Position numbers and translations under genes: made by a program. Source: Cyprinus carpio (taxonomy: Eukaryota > Chordata > Actinopteri > Cypriniformes > Cyprinidae). From it: 64,000 bases of DNA. Of this stretch, positions 24,314 to 35,786 are shown piece after piece. Position 1 is the stretch's first letter. Every line of letters begins with the position of its first letter. The notes under the pieces are model-generated. The model was not told the origin of the DNA. It ran no database searches and was given only the letters and a program-made list of their open reading frames with translations. The DNA lies in the NCBI RefSeq assembly GCF_018340385.1, contig NC_056598.1:1671666-1735665 (forward strand), written 5' to 3'.

Positions 24314-25030
24314 AATGTAAGGTAGTCAGCTGGTTTTCATACGTCACACATCCTGGGTGTGTTGGACTAGTAATTGATCTTTCCTTGTTTGTCTCCTATG
24401 TCATGATCTACCAAACCAGTTTTCAGCAGGTTTTAAGGATTCTTTCCATATTGTTCATTAAGGTGGGGTTTTATTGATTTTTTAAATATTTTTTTTTGAG
24501 GTGGTTTGTTAAGGCATGATCATAATAATAAACAGAGTTGAGAGGTTTTAAGTAACCATCTTCAAAATATAAACTTGCAAATTATCCAAGTTTTTTTTTT
24601 CTTCTATTAGTACTAATTGTTTATAATTATAACTGACTTGCCATGTAATATTTAATAAATTAGGTTTTTCTTTAAGGTATATATCAACACCTTTGTCATG
24701 GCATTGTCTTGTCAAGTCTTCTTTAACCCATAAAAAAGAAAAAAAAGTGTTTTGTTTTCTATTTACCATGCATGTATTATAATTATTTATTATAATTAAA
24801 TAAAAACTGATTATTGTGACTTAAGAGTAAACAGGGCAAAAAAAAAAAAAAAAAAATGAATGTAATATTGTATAATTACATGCTGGACTGTGGCCTGTGT
24901 AGGGTAAATGAGCTATTTGCTAATATGAATCATGTTTGGTTTAATATGAGAGACAGAAAATGAGCAGAGCTGTGGATCCCTCGGGCTGGAATCGTGAGTA
25001 ACCGCTGTAACTCCACCCCGATGCATTTCA
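24314..25030. other. intergenic, AT-rich
   Basis: Contains an A-run near 24838-24857 and no recognised repeat family. It leads into the putative promoter of the endonuclease-like gene. Confidence 0.5.
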
Positions 25031-25032
25031 TT

Positions 25033-25731
25033 CATAAAAGTTTGTCAGCAGCATTCATACACATACTGCCAAGTGCGAGAGCTAGTCATTTCAGTGCACC
25101 GTAAGTATTTCTTATGAACTGTTTGTCTAATTGTGCATTATAGTTTACAGTACTGTTTATTCATGTCTTTAAGTTTTTACTTAACTCTATACCCTTAAAT
25201 ATTTTATTATATAAAATATACTTCTAAATTATATTAATAACTAAATATCAATGATGTCAACATCCATAATACTGAAAAGTCTTCTCACAGTTAAGACAGG
25301 TGTCTAATCAATATGTGATCTTAATAGACAGGACTTTAATTGTTAAAACTTTCTCTCTTTTTAATGATTGTAGAGTACAGCATTTGATTTGTGAGCACAA
25401 CACAACTGAAGGTAGCAGCTCTAGTCGAAGACATACATCTCTACCGCTGTAAGTTACTGGAACCTAAATATTTATTTATTCTTTATTGTAATGTGTAAAA
25501 ACTGGTGCAGGGTCTCATGTCCCCCATTACTTAATTTCTCAATCGATGTTACACAACTCAATGCTCTCAAAACAATTAAGGCAATCAGAATACATTGACA
25601 TTAAATAGAAATGTAATTCTAAAAATAACATTATTTAGTAATGCACGGGAAAAAATAATAATCTTCTTTTTCTAATAATCTGGATTTCAGTTTATAGTTC
25701 CTGGATTACTGACACCCGGACCGCTATCATC
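25033..25731 (+). promoter_or_regulatory. candidate promoter and two non-coding exons upstream of the endonuclease-like gene
   Basis: A TATA-like CATAAAAG lies at 25033-25040. A possible first exon ends at 25100 (CACC|GTAAGTATT). A 75-bp second exon, 25374-25448, has a pyrimidine-rich acceptor (CTCTCTTTTTAATGATTGTAG) and donor GCT|GTAAGTTAC. The third exon begins at 25691 after TGGATTTCAG, 41 nt before the ATG. All three junctions fit consensus well. They are predicted by eye only. Confidence 0.5.
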
Positions 25732-27357
25732 ATGAGTTCTGGAGGGAAGCTGCGTTTTATGTCTTGGAATTCAAATGGACTCAAATCTAAAATAAGCAGA
25801 GTGAGGAGCGAAATAGAGAAACAAGAATGCCACGTTTTTTTCCTTCAAGAGACACATTCAAATGAGGATTTAGAGAAACTGGAAGATTGGAAATCAATCT
25901 ACACCAAACAAACATCACCAAACACAGGAGTGGCTATTTTGATAAGAAAAGATATATTTGATGAATCATGCTACACAGTAGAAAGGGATCATGATGGCTG
26001 CTATATTGTAGTTAAGTGTACACTAAAAGGACAACTATTCACACTTGTTAGTCTATACAATCCTCCAGCTAATACTAGACCGCTAATAAAACTCAGAGAT
26101 GTAATTGAGAAAAATGCAGATAGCATCTTACTGATTGGAGGAGATTTTAACACTACTCTGAATCCATATCTAGACAGAAATTCTAAAACTAAAAACAAAC
26201 AACACTTATCATTGAATCCAGTTGTGGAGGTATTTATGACATCATTCCATCTTGTAGATGTATGGAGAAGATTTCACCCAACTGAATGTGAGTTTACTTA
26301 CAAATCAAGCAAACGTCCTGGCAAAGCTGTCAAGTCAAGACTGGATTATCTTTTCGTTCCAGAGGAGTCAATGCATTATATTAAAACCTGTGAGATTTCT
26401 AAAGAGGAATGCTGTTCTGACCATCAGCCAGTTCTGTTTATGTATTATGTTAGCAAGAAACCAGAGTTTTGTGATTACCCATTTACTGGTGAATGGTTGC
26501 GCTATAAATCTATATACCAGACAAAACATGATTGGACTAAAAATCCCCACACACCTCCAGTTATGAAAGAAGAGATTGAAAAAGCAGTTGAGTCCTTGGC
26601 AGTGAACCAAAAACAAGACGATCGTCCAGATTGCATACCACTCTCATTCTATGTGAATAACTTATATAATCTGATTCCAGATTTGTGTGCTTTCTGTAAC
26701 AATATACTTCAGCAACCAGTGAACATCCCAGAGTCATTTAATGAGGCTTTTAAAGTATCTGAGACTTATTACAGATTTAATGTTGACTATCTGATCTTAG
26801 CAACCATCATGGCCAGGAGGCTTCATGACCACTTGGAGTCCCATTCAGTGGAATACACCGATGACAGAAAGAAGGAAAATAAAGCAGTATTATTCACCTT
26901 CAAAGAGCAACCTATAAAAGTCAGTTGGTCTGTCTTAAGGAAATTTCTGGCAAAAGAAATGGATAAAGTCAAGACAACCCCACCTATACCTGATACATAC
27001 CTGATAGATATTTTCTACAGGGTCCTGAAAAACAGCTCCTGTGGTAAATACAAATTACTGTGTTGGGGTTGCCCTCTGACTCCAGTGCTCATGACGCTGT
27101 GTCTTAAATGTATTGCTAATGAAATGATTGAAATGTTCGAAAACAAAACATCAAAAATATTTATTTCTAGAGAAAATGTTGTTGTTAGATTACCTCTTGA
27201 TTTTGATAAAAAAATATTGAAGAACTTGAAAGAAAAATATATATTTGTGGAATGTAAACTTGTAGATTTTTTTTTTATTTTATCTTTTTTTTTTTATAAA
27301 AATATTGAAGAACTTGAAAGAAAAATTAACATACAGATCTACCAAATATTGCTATAA
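25732..27357 (+). CDS. LINE-derived endonuclease-like protein with a vestigial RT domain, 541 aa
   Basis: The N-terminal half is a complete exonuclease-endonuclease-phosphatase (APE-like) domain of non-LTR retrotransposon type: Asn13 in S-W-N-S-N-G-L, Glu40 in Q-E-T-H, Tyr109 in Y-N-P-P, Asp138/Asn140 in G-G-D-F-N, Asp205 in R-L-D-Y-L-F and Ser229-Asp230-His231. Known enzymes of this fold nick DNA. Residues about 270-330 (E-E-I-E-K-A-V-E-S-L, P-D-C-I-P-L-S-F-Y) and 350-460 (V-D-Y-L-I-L-A, G-C-P-L-T-P-V-L) resemble L1/Tx1-type RT blocks, but the EN-RT linker is very short and no YxDD motif exists. The last 60 codons contain a direct repeat (27208-27240 and 27294-27326). Unlike every other LINE in the window, the frame is unbroken and possible spliced 5' exons lie upstream. 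It may be domesticated, or a recent deletion derivative. Poly(A) signal candidate: 27856. Confidence 0.75.
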   Translation: MSSGGKLRFMSWNSNGLKSKISRVRSEIEKQECHVFFLQETHSNEDLEKLEDWKSIYTKQTSPNTGVAILIRKDIFDESCYTVERDHDGCYIVVKCTLKGQLFTLVSLYNPPANTRPLIKLRDVIEKNADSILLIGGDFNTTLNPYLDRNSKTKNKQHLSLNPVVEVFMTSFHLVDVWRRFHPTECEFTYKSSKRPGKAVKSRLDYLFVPEESMHYIKTCEISKEECCSDHQPVLFMYYVSKKPEFCDYPFTGEWLRYKSIYQTKHDWTKNPHTPPVMKEEIEKAVESLAVNQKQDDRPDCIPLSFYVNNLYNLIPDLCAFCNNILQQPVNIPESFNEAFKVSETYYRFNVDYLILATIMARRLHDHLESHSVEYTDDRKKENKAVLFTFKEQPIKVSWSVLRKFLAKEMDKVKTTPPIPDTYLIDIFYRVLKNSSCGKYKLLCWGCPLTPVLMTLCLKCIANEMIEMFENKTSKIFISRENVVVRLPLDFDKKILKNLKEKYIFVECKLVDFFFILSFFFYKNIEELERKINIQIYQILL

Positions 27358-27905
27358 GTTTGATTGCATCATATAATTCCAAATATTGCTATAAGTTTGA
27401 TTGCATTTGAGTACGTGTCTCAGTGCGATTTGTAAAATGGTCTATACAGAACTACCAAATTTTGCTACAAGTTTGATTGCATCATATAATAATTTCACAG
27501 CAGCCACATATATTATGAGAAAGATTGAAACCTTTGAAGAATTGTGTTATTCTTGGGTCATGAGATCCTGACCAACCAAAAGGTGTTCCGTTTTACAACT
27601 AAATTAAATATTTCTTTGTTCTGGCCTGGATATATAAGTGAAGTGGCAAAACAGTAATTTGGGATTCTGTAACCAGAAAACAACCACACAGCATGTGTGA
27701 GTCTCTGGAGCTCTGCATCCAGAACACTTACACGCTGCTCTCTCGCTCTCGCACTTAGATTCATCTTTGAGCAACTGATGTTATGCATTCATTAACTATT
27801 AATTGTATTCTTACTGTTTAATTATGTAATTGGCATGATACATTCTTACCTGACAAATAAAATGTTATATCGATGTTATGCATTCATTAACTATTAATTG
27901 TGTTA
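27345..27905 (+). repeat. iterated 35-bp-type units and a duplicated 30-mer downstream of the endonuclease-like ORF
   Basis: CAAATATTGCTATAAGTTTG occurs at about 27345 and 27381, and a diverged copy (CAAATTTTGCTACAAGTTTG) at about 27459. GTTATGCATTCATTAACTAT occurs at about 27780 and 27874. The first group overlaps the stop codon, so the 3' end of the ORF was shaped by local duplication. AATAAA lies at 27856-27861. Confidence 0.75.
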
Positions 27906-29060
27906 TTACTAGATTTAGCAGCACATTACTGTAAAAACCTACAGTACAATACTGCATTTTTATATTACAGTAATATACTGTAATTTGCATTGCATTCTGG
28001 GTAATATGGTTTGAGCGGGAACATTTTACAGAATATTTTAGTGTTGCTGTAACCAAGCTGTAACTTGGCTGTAATATGCCAGGCAATAATACAGAATCAC
28101 CTGACAGACGACGTCACAACACAGCTGCAGCAGCTCACTCGCGGATATTCTCTTCTGGTGGAAATCTGGAAGTTTGGTAAGTTAATTTTAAATTTTATAA
28201 TTGAGTTTTAGGATTTTACCCTATAGTGAACATATCTTTGAAATGACAGTGGACATTTAGCCTGCGAACGTTGCAAAAACACCGTTACAGAGTTAACTTG
28301 TCTAATGTTAACGTTACCCGATGTTTCCCTGCTTGTCCCGTCAATTTAATCTAACTCGGTGAATTACACCTGATTTATTTCGACCAAACCAGACCTAGTG
28401 ATTGTTGAAACGATGAAAAGACAAATCAAGATGGTTAATGTGAGTTTTATTTTGTTTCTGTCGAATTTGAATGTATCGTTAGTGTGTTTTACGATGGCTT
28501 GTGAGGTAAAATTACTGCATTTTCTAATGGAGTCTGGTAGGATCATATAATAACTAATATGTCTCTGTAGGGATCCTTTCCATAATGTTCGATCCGTAAT
28601 TTGTTTTTGTTGTAGATCAGTAAGTTGGATTTATCGTGAAAACTTGGTAATTTGTTGTAATTAAATTTAAAAAAAAAATCGTCAAAACAAGGCCTAAAAA
28701 TACTTAACTTTCATTTGCAACATAAATAGTGTAGCGTTGTGATTGCAATGACAAATAATATTTAATTAAAAATATGTATAAAGGTATAAATGACCTTCAT
28801 CAGAGTTAATAATGCTCTATTAGTCAAAAAAAAAGAAAAAAAGAAAAAAAAAAACACATGCATGCCAAAAAAAAAACATGTTAGAATTTTTAGAAGCAGA
28901 ATCTTCTCATTCAAATAATAAATATGCAGTGGAAAAGTATTTTAAGAGAGAAAAATATCACTGACGATATTTAACGAGTCGTACTCCTTATACTCATGTT
29001 TTATGTATAGTAGTTACTTCATATTCTGTACTTTGATTCATGTTGTTTCCATATGTTTAG

Positions 29061-29175
29061 GTCACGGCAAACCAGGCAGACATTGATGCACAGCAGGTGA
29101 TACCAGACACACCCAGGCTCATTATGCTTGGTAAGTATGTGGTTTTTCACTACAATTTATTATTTATGTACACAA

Positions 29176-29219
<44 letters not shown>

Positions 29220-29311
29220 CATACACACTGGAACACACTAACATACATACTCATGCACTTTGTAAACTCACTCACACAAACTCAGACACTCTCAAAGATA
29301 CACACATACAA

Positions 29312-29342
<31 letters not shown>

Positions 29343-30480
29343 CACACATACCTACTCACACAATCACACATTCACATACATACTCATACAAACACTCACA
29401 CATATGCATACTCATAAACACTCTCACAAGCTCATATTCACCATCATACACCCACTTACTTACACATACTCACAAATATAATCAAACAGTATTCACACTC
29501 ACAGATGTTTTGTACAGCTACACTCATATACACTCACCACACACACACACAAACATACTCATACACACATATACCGTACTAACAGATGTTTGTACAACTT
29601 CTAAAAAATATTATAAAAAATAATATAATAATTATTATATTCATATAAACACACTGACACATATACATACTTATACACATTCTCACAGACACTCACACAT
29701 ACACACTTATATATTTACTCATACACCAACTCACTCACACATGCAAACACGTACATATACTGTACATACTTACAGATGGTTGTACAGCTACACATTCATA
29801 TACACTCACACATACACATTCACACTCACACACATACACCCTCTCACTCACATATTCACATACACACAAACTTACTAATATAAATACACACATATAGTCA
29901 TACACCCACTCACACATACACAGAAACATACTCATACACACTCACTCTCACACACACCCTAGTGCAGACTCTCTCTCTCACACACACACACACAAGACCC
30001 CCGACTGAACGCCGTACACCCTGACTAAAGCCTGGTTATACACAGACAACATTTTATTCACTGCACATACATATACTCGATGAATGTGTACAAACAGTCT
30101 TGATGATGTTTACATTGTAGGTAATTAACATTTTGTTCTTTCATTTTCAGGACATTCAATTATGACAGCATCCAAGTGGATGCTATCCATTGAGGGAAAC
30201 GTTCTCTTGACACTGGACAGCAGTGACAAATTTATAACCACCTTTGCAGTGCTGTTTGCAAGCTACTACATTTCAACATCGAGTACCAGGAGTCTGCTGC
30301 TTGTACTTTAGAGCTTGTTCAGAGGCAAGTGAATTTCTTTCTGCATTTCGCTTTTGTATTGTATTTAAATCATGTGTGCAACAGGCACTGGTTACTAACA
30401 TCTCTTAAATATCTTCTTTTGTGTTTAACAGAAGGAAGAAATTCAAACAGGCTTGGAACAACATGAGGCCGAGTAAATGA
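29061..30480 (+). pseudogene. remnant of a fish multi-copy host-gene family (C-terminal module), broken
   Basis: Exon 29061-29130 reads V-T-A-N-Q-A-D-I-D...P-D-T-P-R-L-I-M-L and ends at G|GTAAGT. It splices in phase to 30151, giving G-H-S-I-M-T-A-S-K-W-M-L-S-I-E-G, then L-F-A-S-Y-Y-I. A single missing base puts the continuation N-I-E-Y-Q-E-S-A-A-C-T-L-E-L-V-Q-R in another frame. The donor is GC (30326-30327). The last piece ends W-N-N-M-R-P-S-K. The S-W-M-L-S-x-E-G/T-L-E-F-x-Q-R pattern occurs at the C-terminus of a widespread uncharacterised fish protein family (recalled, not searched). AATAAA lies near 30600. Confidence 0.55.
29170..30000. repeat. imperfect CA/CATA-rich tract
   Basis: About 800 bp dominated by ACACAC, ACATAC and CTCACA words with pure CA runs at 29181-29214 and 29971-29994. 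Frames over it are artefacts. Confidence 0.9.
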
Positions 30481-31181
30481 TGCCAGAATTTACATTTTTG
30501 GGTCAACTAATCCTTTAAACGCCATTAATACCTGTAAACTGCTGATGCACTGAACATGCAATGGTTTTAAATGAAATGGTTTTAACAGTTTAATTTTTTA
30601 ATAAAACATTTTTGACAAGAACATTGTTTGAGTTGTCTTTTGCTTTGCACAGGTATTCTGAAGTATAATTATAATATTACTTCCTATAGATTTATATACT
30701 GTAATAACTACATATTATAATTATAATATTAACATTATTAGTAATTATTTTAAAAAATTATGGTAATATTTAGCAGTAATGAATCAATATAGATATTACA
30801 GTACACTACCGTATTATTAATTACAGCAGAAGCAGACTAAAATGAGAAAATTCTGTAAAAATACAGTAAAATACTGTTTTGTAAAATTACAGTACTGGCC
30901 TTGTGTACTGTAAATTGAATTACAGTATAATTACTGTAAAACATAATACAGTAACTTGTTGGCAACCGTGCTGCCAGTACTGTACTGTAAAAATACAAGA
31001 AAATAGTTAACAGTGTTTTGATTGCTAGATTAAGTGGAGTTTGGTATTACCACAAATCTGCATCCAGAGATAAAACTGAAGGCTCATGTGGGATCTTTAG
31101 ATCACTGACTTAAGGTGCCCCTCTGCCCAGCCTCCAAGATCTTTACATTTCCAGAGTGAGGTCATGTGGGATCTTTAGATC

Positions 31182-31873
31182 GTCTCAAATATAATTCACG
31201 CAAAAAAAACACGATTCACACATGCGTAGACAATTTCACATGCATGAAACCTAATTCACGTACGGGGGGGGGGGGGGGGGACACAAAAAAAATTCACGTG
31301 CGTGAAAAAAATATATATTCACAAAAAAGCAATTCACATGCGCAAAATAAAATTATATATTCATAAAATACATTTTACAAATGCAAAACACAATTCGTAG
31401 ATAATTAATCCATATTGCGCAAAAGGTGCGCAGAATCGTGCTCCTTGAATGCACTCTCAGTGGCTTATGATATGATTGGTTGAATGGTAAGCTCGCATCT
31501 GATTGGCTAAAGAGTACGACAGACCCACGTGGGAAGAGAGCTCTGCCAGGAAAGTCTCAAGAAACACACACACACAAATCCGAGTGGATTCGTAGTAAAT
31601 GACGAGTTGTACATTCAGACACTCGTACATTTTAAACATTCAAAGGTTTTTTTGTGCACAGTTGTATATCTACGAATTGTGTTTTGCGTTTGTGAAATGT
31701 ATTTTATGAATATATAATTTTATTTTGCACATGTGAATTGCTTTTTTGTGAATATATATTTTTTTCACGCACGTGAATTTTTTTTATGTGTACATGAATT
31801 AGGTTTCATGCATGTGAAATTGTCTACGCATGTGTGAATCGTGTTTTTTTTGCGTGAATTATATATTTGAGAC
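31182..31873. mobile_element. non-autonomous element with ~210-bp inverted arms
   Basis: GTCTCAAATATAATTCACGC at 31182 is mirrored by GCGTGAATTATATATTTGAGAC ending at 31873, and the match continues to about 31403/31665. Each arm is itself made of imperfect repeats around AATTCAC(A/G)TGCG. A run of 18 G interrupts the left arm (31264-31281) and is absent from the right arm. The centre (about 31405-31660) is unique. No clear target duplication was found. Confidence 0.85.
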
Positions 31874-31884
31874 TAATCTGCTTC

Positions 31885-32325
31885 CATAGGAAAAGGGTTA
31901 AAAAAATCACCTTGCACCCCTCAGACCCAGCCCACTGACCACCAGAACAGCCAGACACAAGAACAGATTTTTTCCCGCAGGCTTTATTCAACCTGAACAA
32001 TTAATCTTACAACGTCCGCCAGAACAGCCAGACACAAGAACATTTTTTTTTAAGATGTCTTTATTCTAATTGAATAATTGTTCTTTTATCTAAACAATTA
32101 TCTTTTTTTTTCTTTTTTCTCTATACTTCTATTTCTGTATATAAAGTACATTATTTAGTTTTTTTGATTCCTTTTTTATATATTTATATAAGTGTTATAT
32201 TACATCCCTACTGTGTTATTCCTATGTTGTGGTTTATTATGGAGTTGAGGGTGGTGTTGTCAAGTCAAATTCCTTGTGTGTGTAAACATAGTTGGTAATA
32301 AAGCTCTTCTGACTTCTGACTTAAA
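31885..32325 (+). mobile_element. 3' end of a non-LTR retrotransposon
   Basis: AGAACAGCCAGACACAAGAAC occurs twice (31944 and 32021 regions), part of an ORF2 C-terminus reading R-T-A-R-H-K-N-R-F-F-P. A T-rich UTR follows and ends CAAGTCAAATTCCTTGTGTG...AATAAAGCTCTTCTGAC, a typical fish LINE tail. Upstream coding sequence is missing (5' truncated). Confidence 0.6.
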
Positions 32326-32800
32326 GGGATAGTTCAACCAAAAATGAAAATTTGATGTTTATCTGCTTACCCCCAGGGCATCCAAGATGCAGGTGACTTT
32401 GTTTCTTCAGTAGAACACAAACCAAGATTTTTAGCTCAAACCGTTGCAGTCTCTCAGTCTTATAATGTAAGTGGATGGGAATCACAGCTAAAAAAAAAAA
32501 AACATAAACAAAACCAAACAAAACCCTGCGGCTCGTGACGATACATTGATGTGTAACGACACAAAACGATCGGTCTGTGCAAGAAACTGAACAGTATTTA
32601 TATCGCGTTTGTTTTGTTTTTTTTTACCTCTGATTCACGCAACCTGCGGCTCGTTAGAACTCTTGTGAACGTGCTTCACAGCAGCCTGCATCATCTTCTT
32701 CTTGTGACTCATAAGTGCATTACTGCCACCTATCTCTCAAATGTACCATTGACACTCCTGATTGAGATTGTAGATAGAGTGTTAATAATATAATTTGATA
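32326..32800. repeat. common cyprinid dispersed repeat (AAAGGGATAGTTCAACC type)
   Basis: Begins with the terminal motif AAAGGGATAGTTCAACCAAAA seen at the ends of many cyprinid repeats. A related piece lies at 58571-58650. It includes an A-run at 32490-32502 and two CTGCGGCTCGT blocks (32527 and 32645). Confidence 0.5.
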
Positions 32801-35260
32801 ACTCATATGCGCTGTCATTTCTTTAGCACACCGAAAGCGGAAGAGCGCTACTCGTGTGAAGCGCACTGCACGGACCGTTATTAGCTCTGCCTAGAGACAG
32901 CGCAGCGCGAGCTCAGAACAGATGCGTTTACTGCAGGTCTCGATCAGGCGACCACTGAGAAGCTCAACGCTGTGAGAAGCTGAGCTCTCCGATACAAACC
33001 ACAGATGTCACAGTGATTTAAACCAGTTTAGAGGCAGATGAAACACAGTGTGACAACAATCCAGTTAGAATACTTTTCAATCCACAAATTAATATTTACA
33101 ATGGATTTACTGTGTGACAACAATCAGTAATAAATTACATACCTAGCTAATTAATACATTAATTGATTTCCACTTTTCCAATGTGATATTTAATGAGAAA
33201 AGGAAGAAAAGCAAGTCTGGAACAAAGACGGACTCGAACCCAGTCGATTGTATCATACTCCCCAATACATTACTCTCCGACCCGCTGCAGATGCTAACTA
33301 ACACCCTGTTTTTACACAGTCTATGCTAACACCGTCCAACGAGATGAAATGAACATGACACACTGACACGAGTGAGTTTATTCTCTCCTTTTTTTTTCTC
33401 GTAATTTAATGAGTTTATTCTCAACATTTTATTTCGACTTTTCTTCCTCCAATTTTTTTTTTTTTTTTCTGGAAGCATTATGACTTTATTCTTGAAATTT
33501 AACTTGATTTTGCTCAAAATTTAAAGACTTTAATCTTGAGATTTTTTATTATTATTATTATTATTATTGCTTGGCCCTAATCCTCTTCCGTACACTGCAA
33601 ATCATTTTGTTATCAATTTCTTTATTTTTGAGCCTTAAGATGTTTTTTTTTTTTTCTTTTTCTCAATCTTTTATTTTTTAATTACAAAATAGTTAGTTTT
33701 ACTCCCAAACACAGAATGTTAGATTGAATAATAAAAACACAAAAATAATTCCATATATCTTGAGATAGATAAGAGCTTTTCGGATAAATCAGACGTGCTC
33801 ACTCCTCATTGCGGAAGCGCCGCTGATGATGATCTGAAAGCACTAACAAGCTGGAGTTTAATAAATCATTAAACATTATATAATCATAATGGTTTACACT
33901 ACAGATACCATTAAAAACATTACAAACCATCAACCATTACCATTAAAAACCTTAAAAATGGTTTCCTGTAGTGTGTTTTGGGGCATATTCCATTAGGATT
34001 TATTGATTTTTAACAAGCCACCAGTAGAAGGTGACCAATTACCAGTAGAGACCCACAGGCACCATTACAGTTTGCATTAAAACCAGTACAAGTCCCATTA
34101 TAACCAGTAAAAACATTACAAATTCTGTGTATAAATATACATATATATTCTGGTTTCTTTTTCTTTTTTTCTCTCCCCAGCAAGGTAAGCATGGTTTTAT
34201 TAAAGTAAAAGTGTACTGAACAATACATTCACACAGAGCATACATGATTCAGGATTTAACATATAGCAATTAATGGTGTGATAAACCCTAAAAAGACTCA
34301 TAAACATTAAGTGTATGTAAGAGTTAGTGGATAAGAGTGGTGTGTTTGTGACATTCTCAGCCCTATATACTGATATTTTTGTTAAATGTGAGCCAAAATC
34401 ATCACAATTAAAAGAACCAAAGACTTAAACTACTTCAGTCTGTCTGCATTGAATTTATTATTACTGAAATAAATGAACTTTTCCACGACATTCGAATTTA
34501 TTGAGAAGCACCTGTAGGCACAGTTGATCTTCTCATGTCTCGTATGACTATCATGAGAGCCACAGAATAAATAAGAACATTTGATTAATGATAATGATTC
34601 AGATGAATTATCACAAAACAAATAGGCCTATATATTCATTCTCTGGAAGCCGGGCTAAATGAGTAAACACTGTTACTGCACTCCTGCCATAAAAGTTCAT
34701 GAAAATTTCAGAATAAAATAAATGTTGAAATTTAGGAATTGGAATGAAACTGACCTTCTAGAACCCGGCTAATACTCAACATCCCACTTATAAATATAGC
34801 AAGAAAATAAAATTTTATAAAAACGTCAATGGCCAATTTTCTTCAACAAGGCCTTAAGACTCATCTTTACTGTAAAAGACATGATACAAATAGTGTGCTG
34901 CCTGAAAATAGCTTCTGAAAAGAGATTAAGAATTTCAGAAACATTCTTTCCCTCATCCTAAATGTGCCTTTCGTGTGAATTAGGCAGTGTTTTGTTTAAA
35001 TGTAGGAGTGTGCTGCTGTGATGTGAGAAATCACATGATTCTGCATAGCAAAACACACAGCCCAAGTTAACTGTCCCACTACTTGCTCAACATCTAAACC
35101 AACTAATGAATTATTTCATCAAACTCATCATGTCTAATACAGACTTTGGCAATAAGAATAGAGTTCACTAAAAAGTAAGAACATGTTGATACAAGGAGCG
35201 ACGCACAAGACTTCCCTTTCTTGGAATACATTTTGACTGTTTGTTTTGTTCTCACTTTAG
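32801..35260. other. intergenic/intronic sequence without a recognised gene
   Basis: 32840-32960 is CpG-rich. 33220-33300 contains a B-box-like GACTCGAACCC and may be a SINE relic. T-rich and TTA-repeat sequence fills 33390-33680. 34600-35220 presumably includes the intron in front of the zinc-finger exon at 35261. No leader exon of the M-E-F-I-K-E-E type was found here. Confidence 0.45.
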
Positions 35261-35709
35261 ATTTGATGAAAGTGAAGGAAGAAAACGAACTGAATGACTT
35301 TGATGATCAGCACCATTGCTACCAGAATTCCTCTGATTTCACTCCAGCAGAAATACCTTTTAGTTGCTCGGAGAGCGACGAGCATTTGAGCCAAGAAGAG
35401 ACTAAACGAAAACCAGCCGAATGTTCATTAACCTGCCCTGACTGTGGAAAGAGATTCAGACAGAGATACTTCCTGACGCTTCACGCAAGAGTTCACAACG
35501 GAGAGAAGCCCTTCACCTGCCTTCAGTGTGGAGAGAGTTTCAAACAGAAATCAAACCTGAACACTCACATGTGGAAACACACCGGAGAAACGCCTTTCAC
35601 CTGTCATCACTGCGGGAAGAGCTTCACCTGCAAAGGAAACCTAAAAATGCACACGCAAATTCACCTCAGAGAGAAGCCGTTCAAAAAAAAGAGAAATGTA
35701 GCTATTTGA
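35261..35709 (+). CDS. C2H2 zinc-finger terminal exon, short (3 fingers), leader exon not found
   Basis: The acceptor TTCTCACTTTAG precedes the exon. The phase-1 frame reads D-L-M-K-V-K-E-E-N-E-L-N-D-F-D-D-Q-H-H, an acidic linker, then three intact C2H2 fingers. It ends early at R-E-K-P-F-K-K-K-R-N-V-A-I and a stop, where its relatives at 46 and 51 kb continue with more fingers. AATAAA lies close after at about 35718. The 3' flank, including an inverted-repeat MITE, is shared with the copy at 51.4 kb. It may be a truncated gene or an orphan duplicate, since no leader exon is seen within 3 kb upstream. Confidence 0.7.
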
Positions 35710-35786
35710 ATTACAAATAAAACTTTTTAATATATAATAAAACACATTTTTAACATGAACAGACATGAGTTTGTTTGTTCATCAGA

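Larger units (their letters stand above)
27915..31010 (+). mobile_element. block bounded by TACTGTAA-type repeats containing a spliced pseudogene
   Basis: Both edges (27920-28080 and 30780-31005) are dense in ACTGTAAAAATACAGTA-type words, a familiar teleost repeat, arranged as inverted-repeat-like ends. Between them lie exon-like pieces at about 28110-28176, 29061-29130, 30151-30325 and 30432 onward, and a CA-rich tract at 29160-29990. CTAGATTTAG near 27909 and CTAGATTAAG near 31026 could be a diverged target duplication. Exact ends are uncertain. Confidence 0.45.

Noticed and set aside
29097..29417. 106-codon ORF
   Set aside because: It starts in a pseudogene exon and continues through a CA-rich tract.
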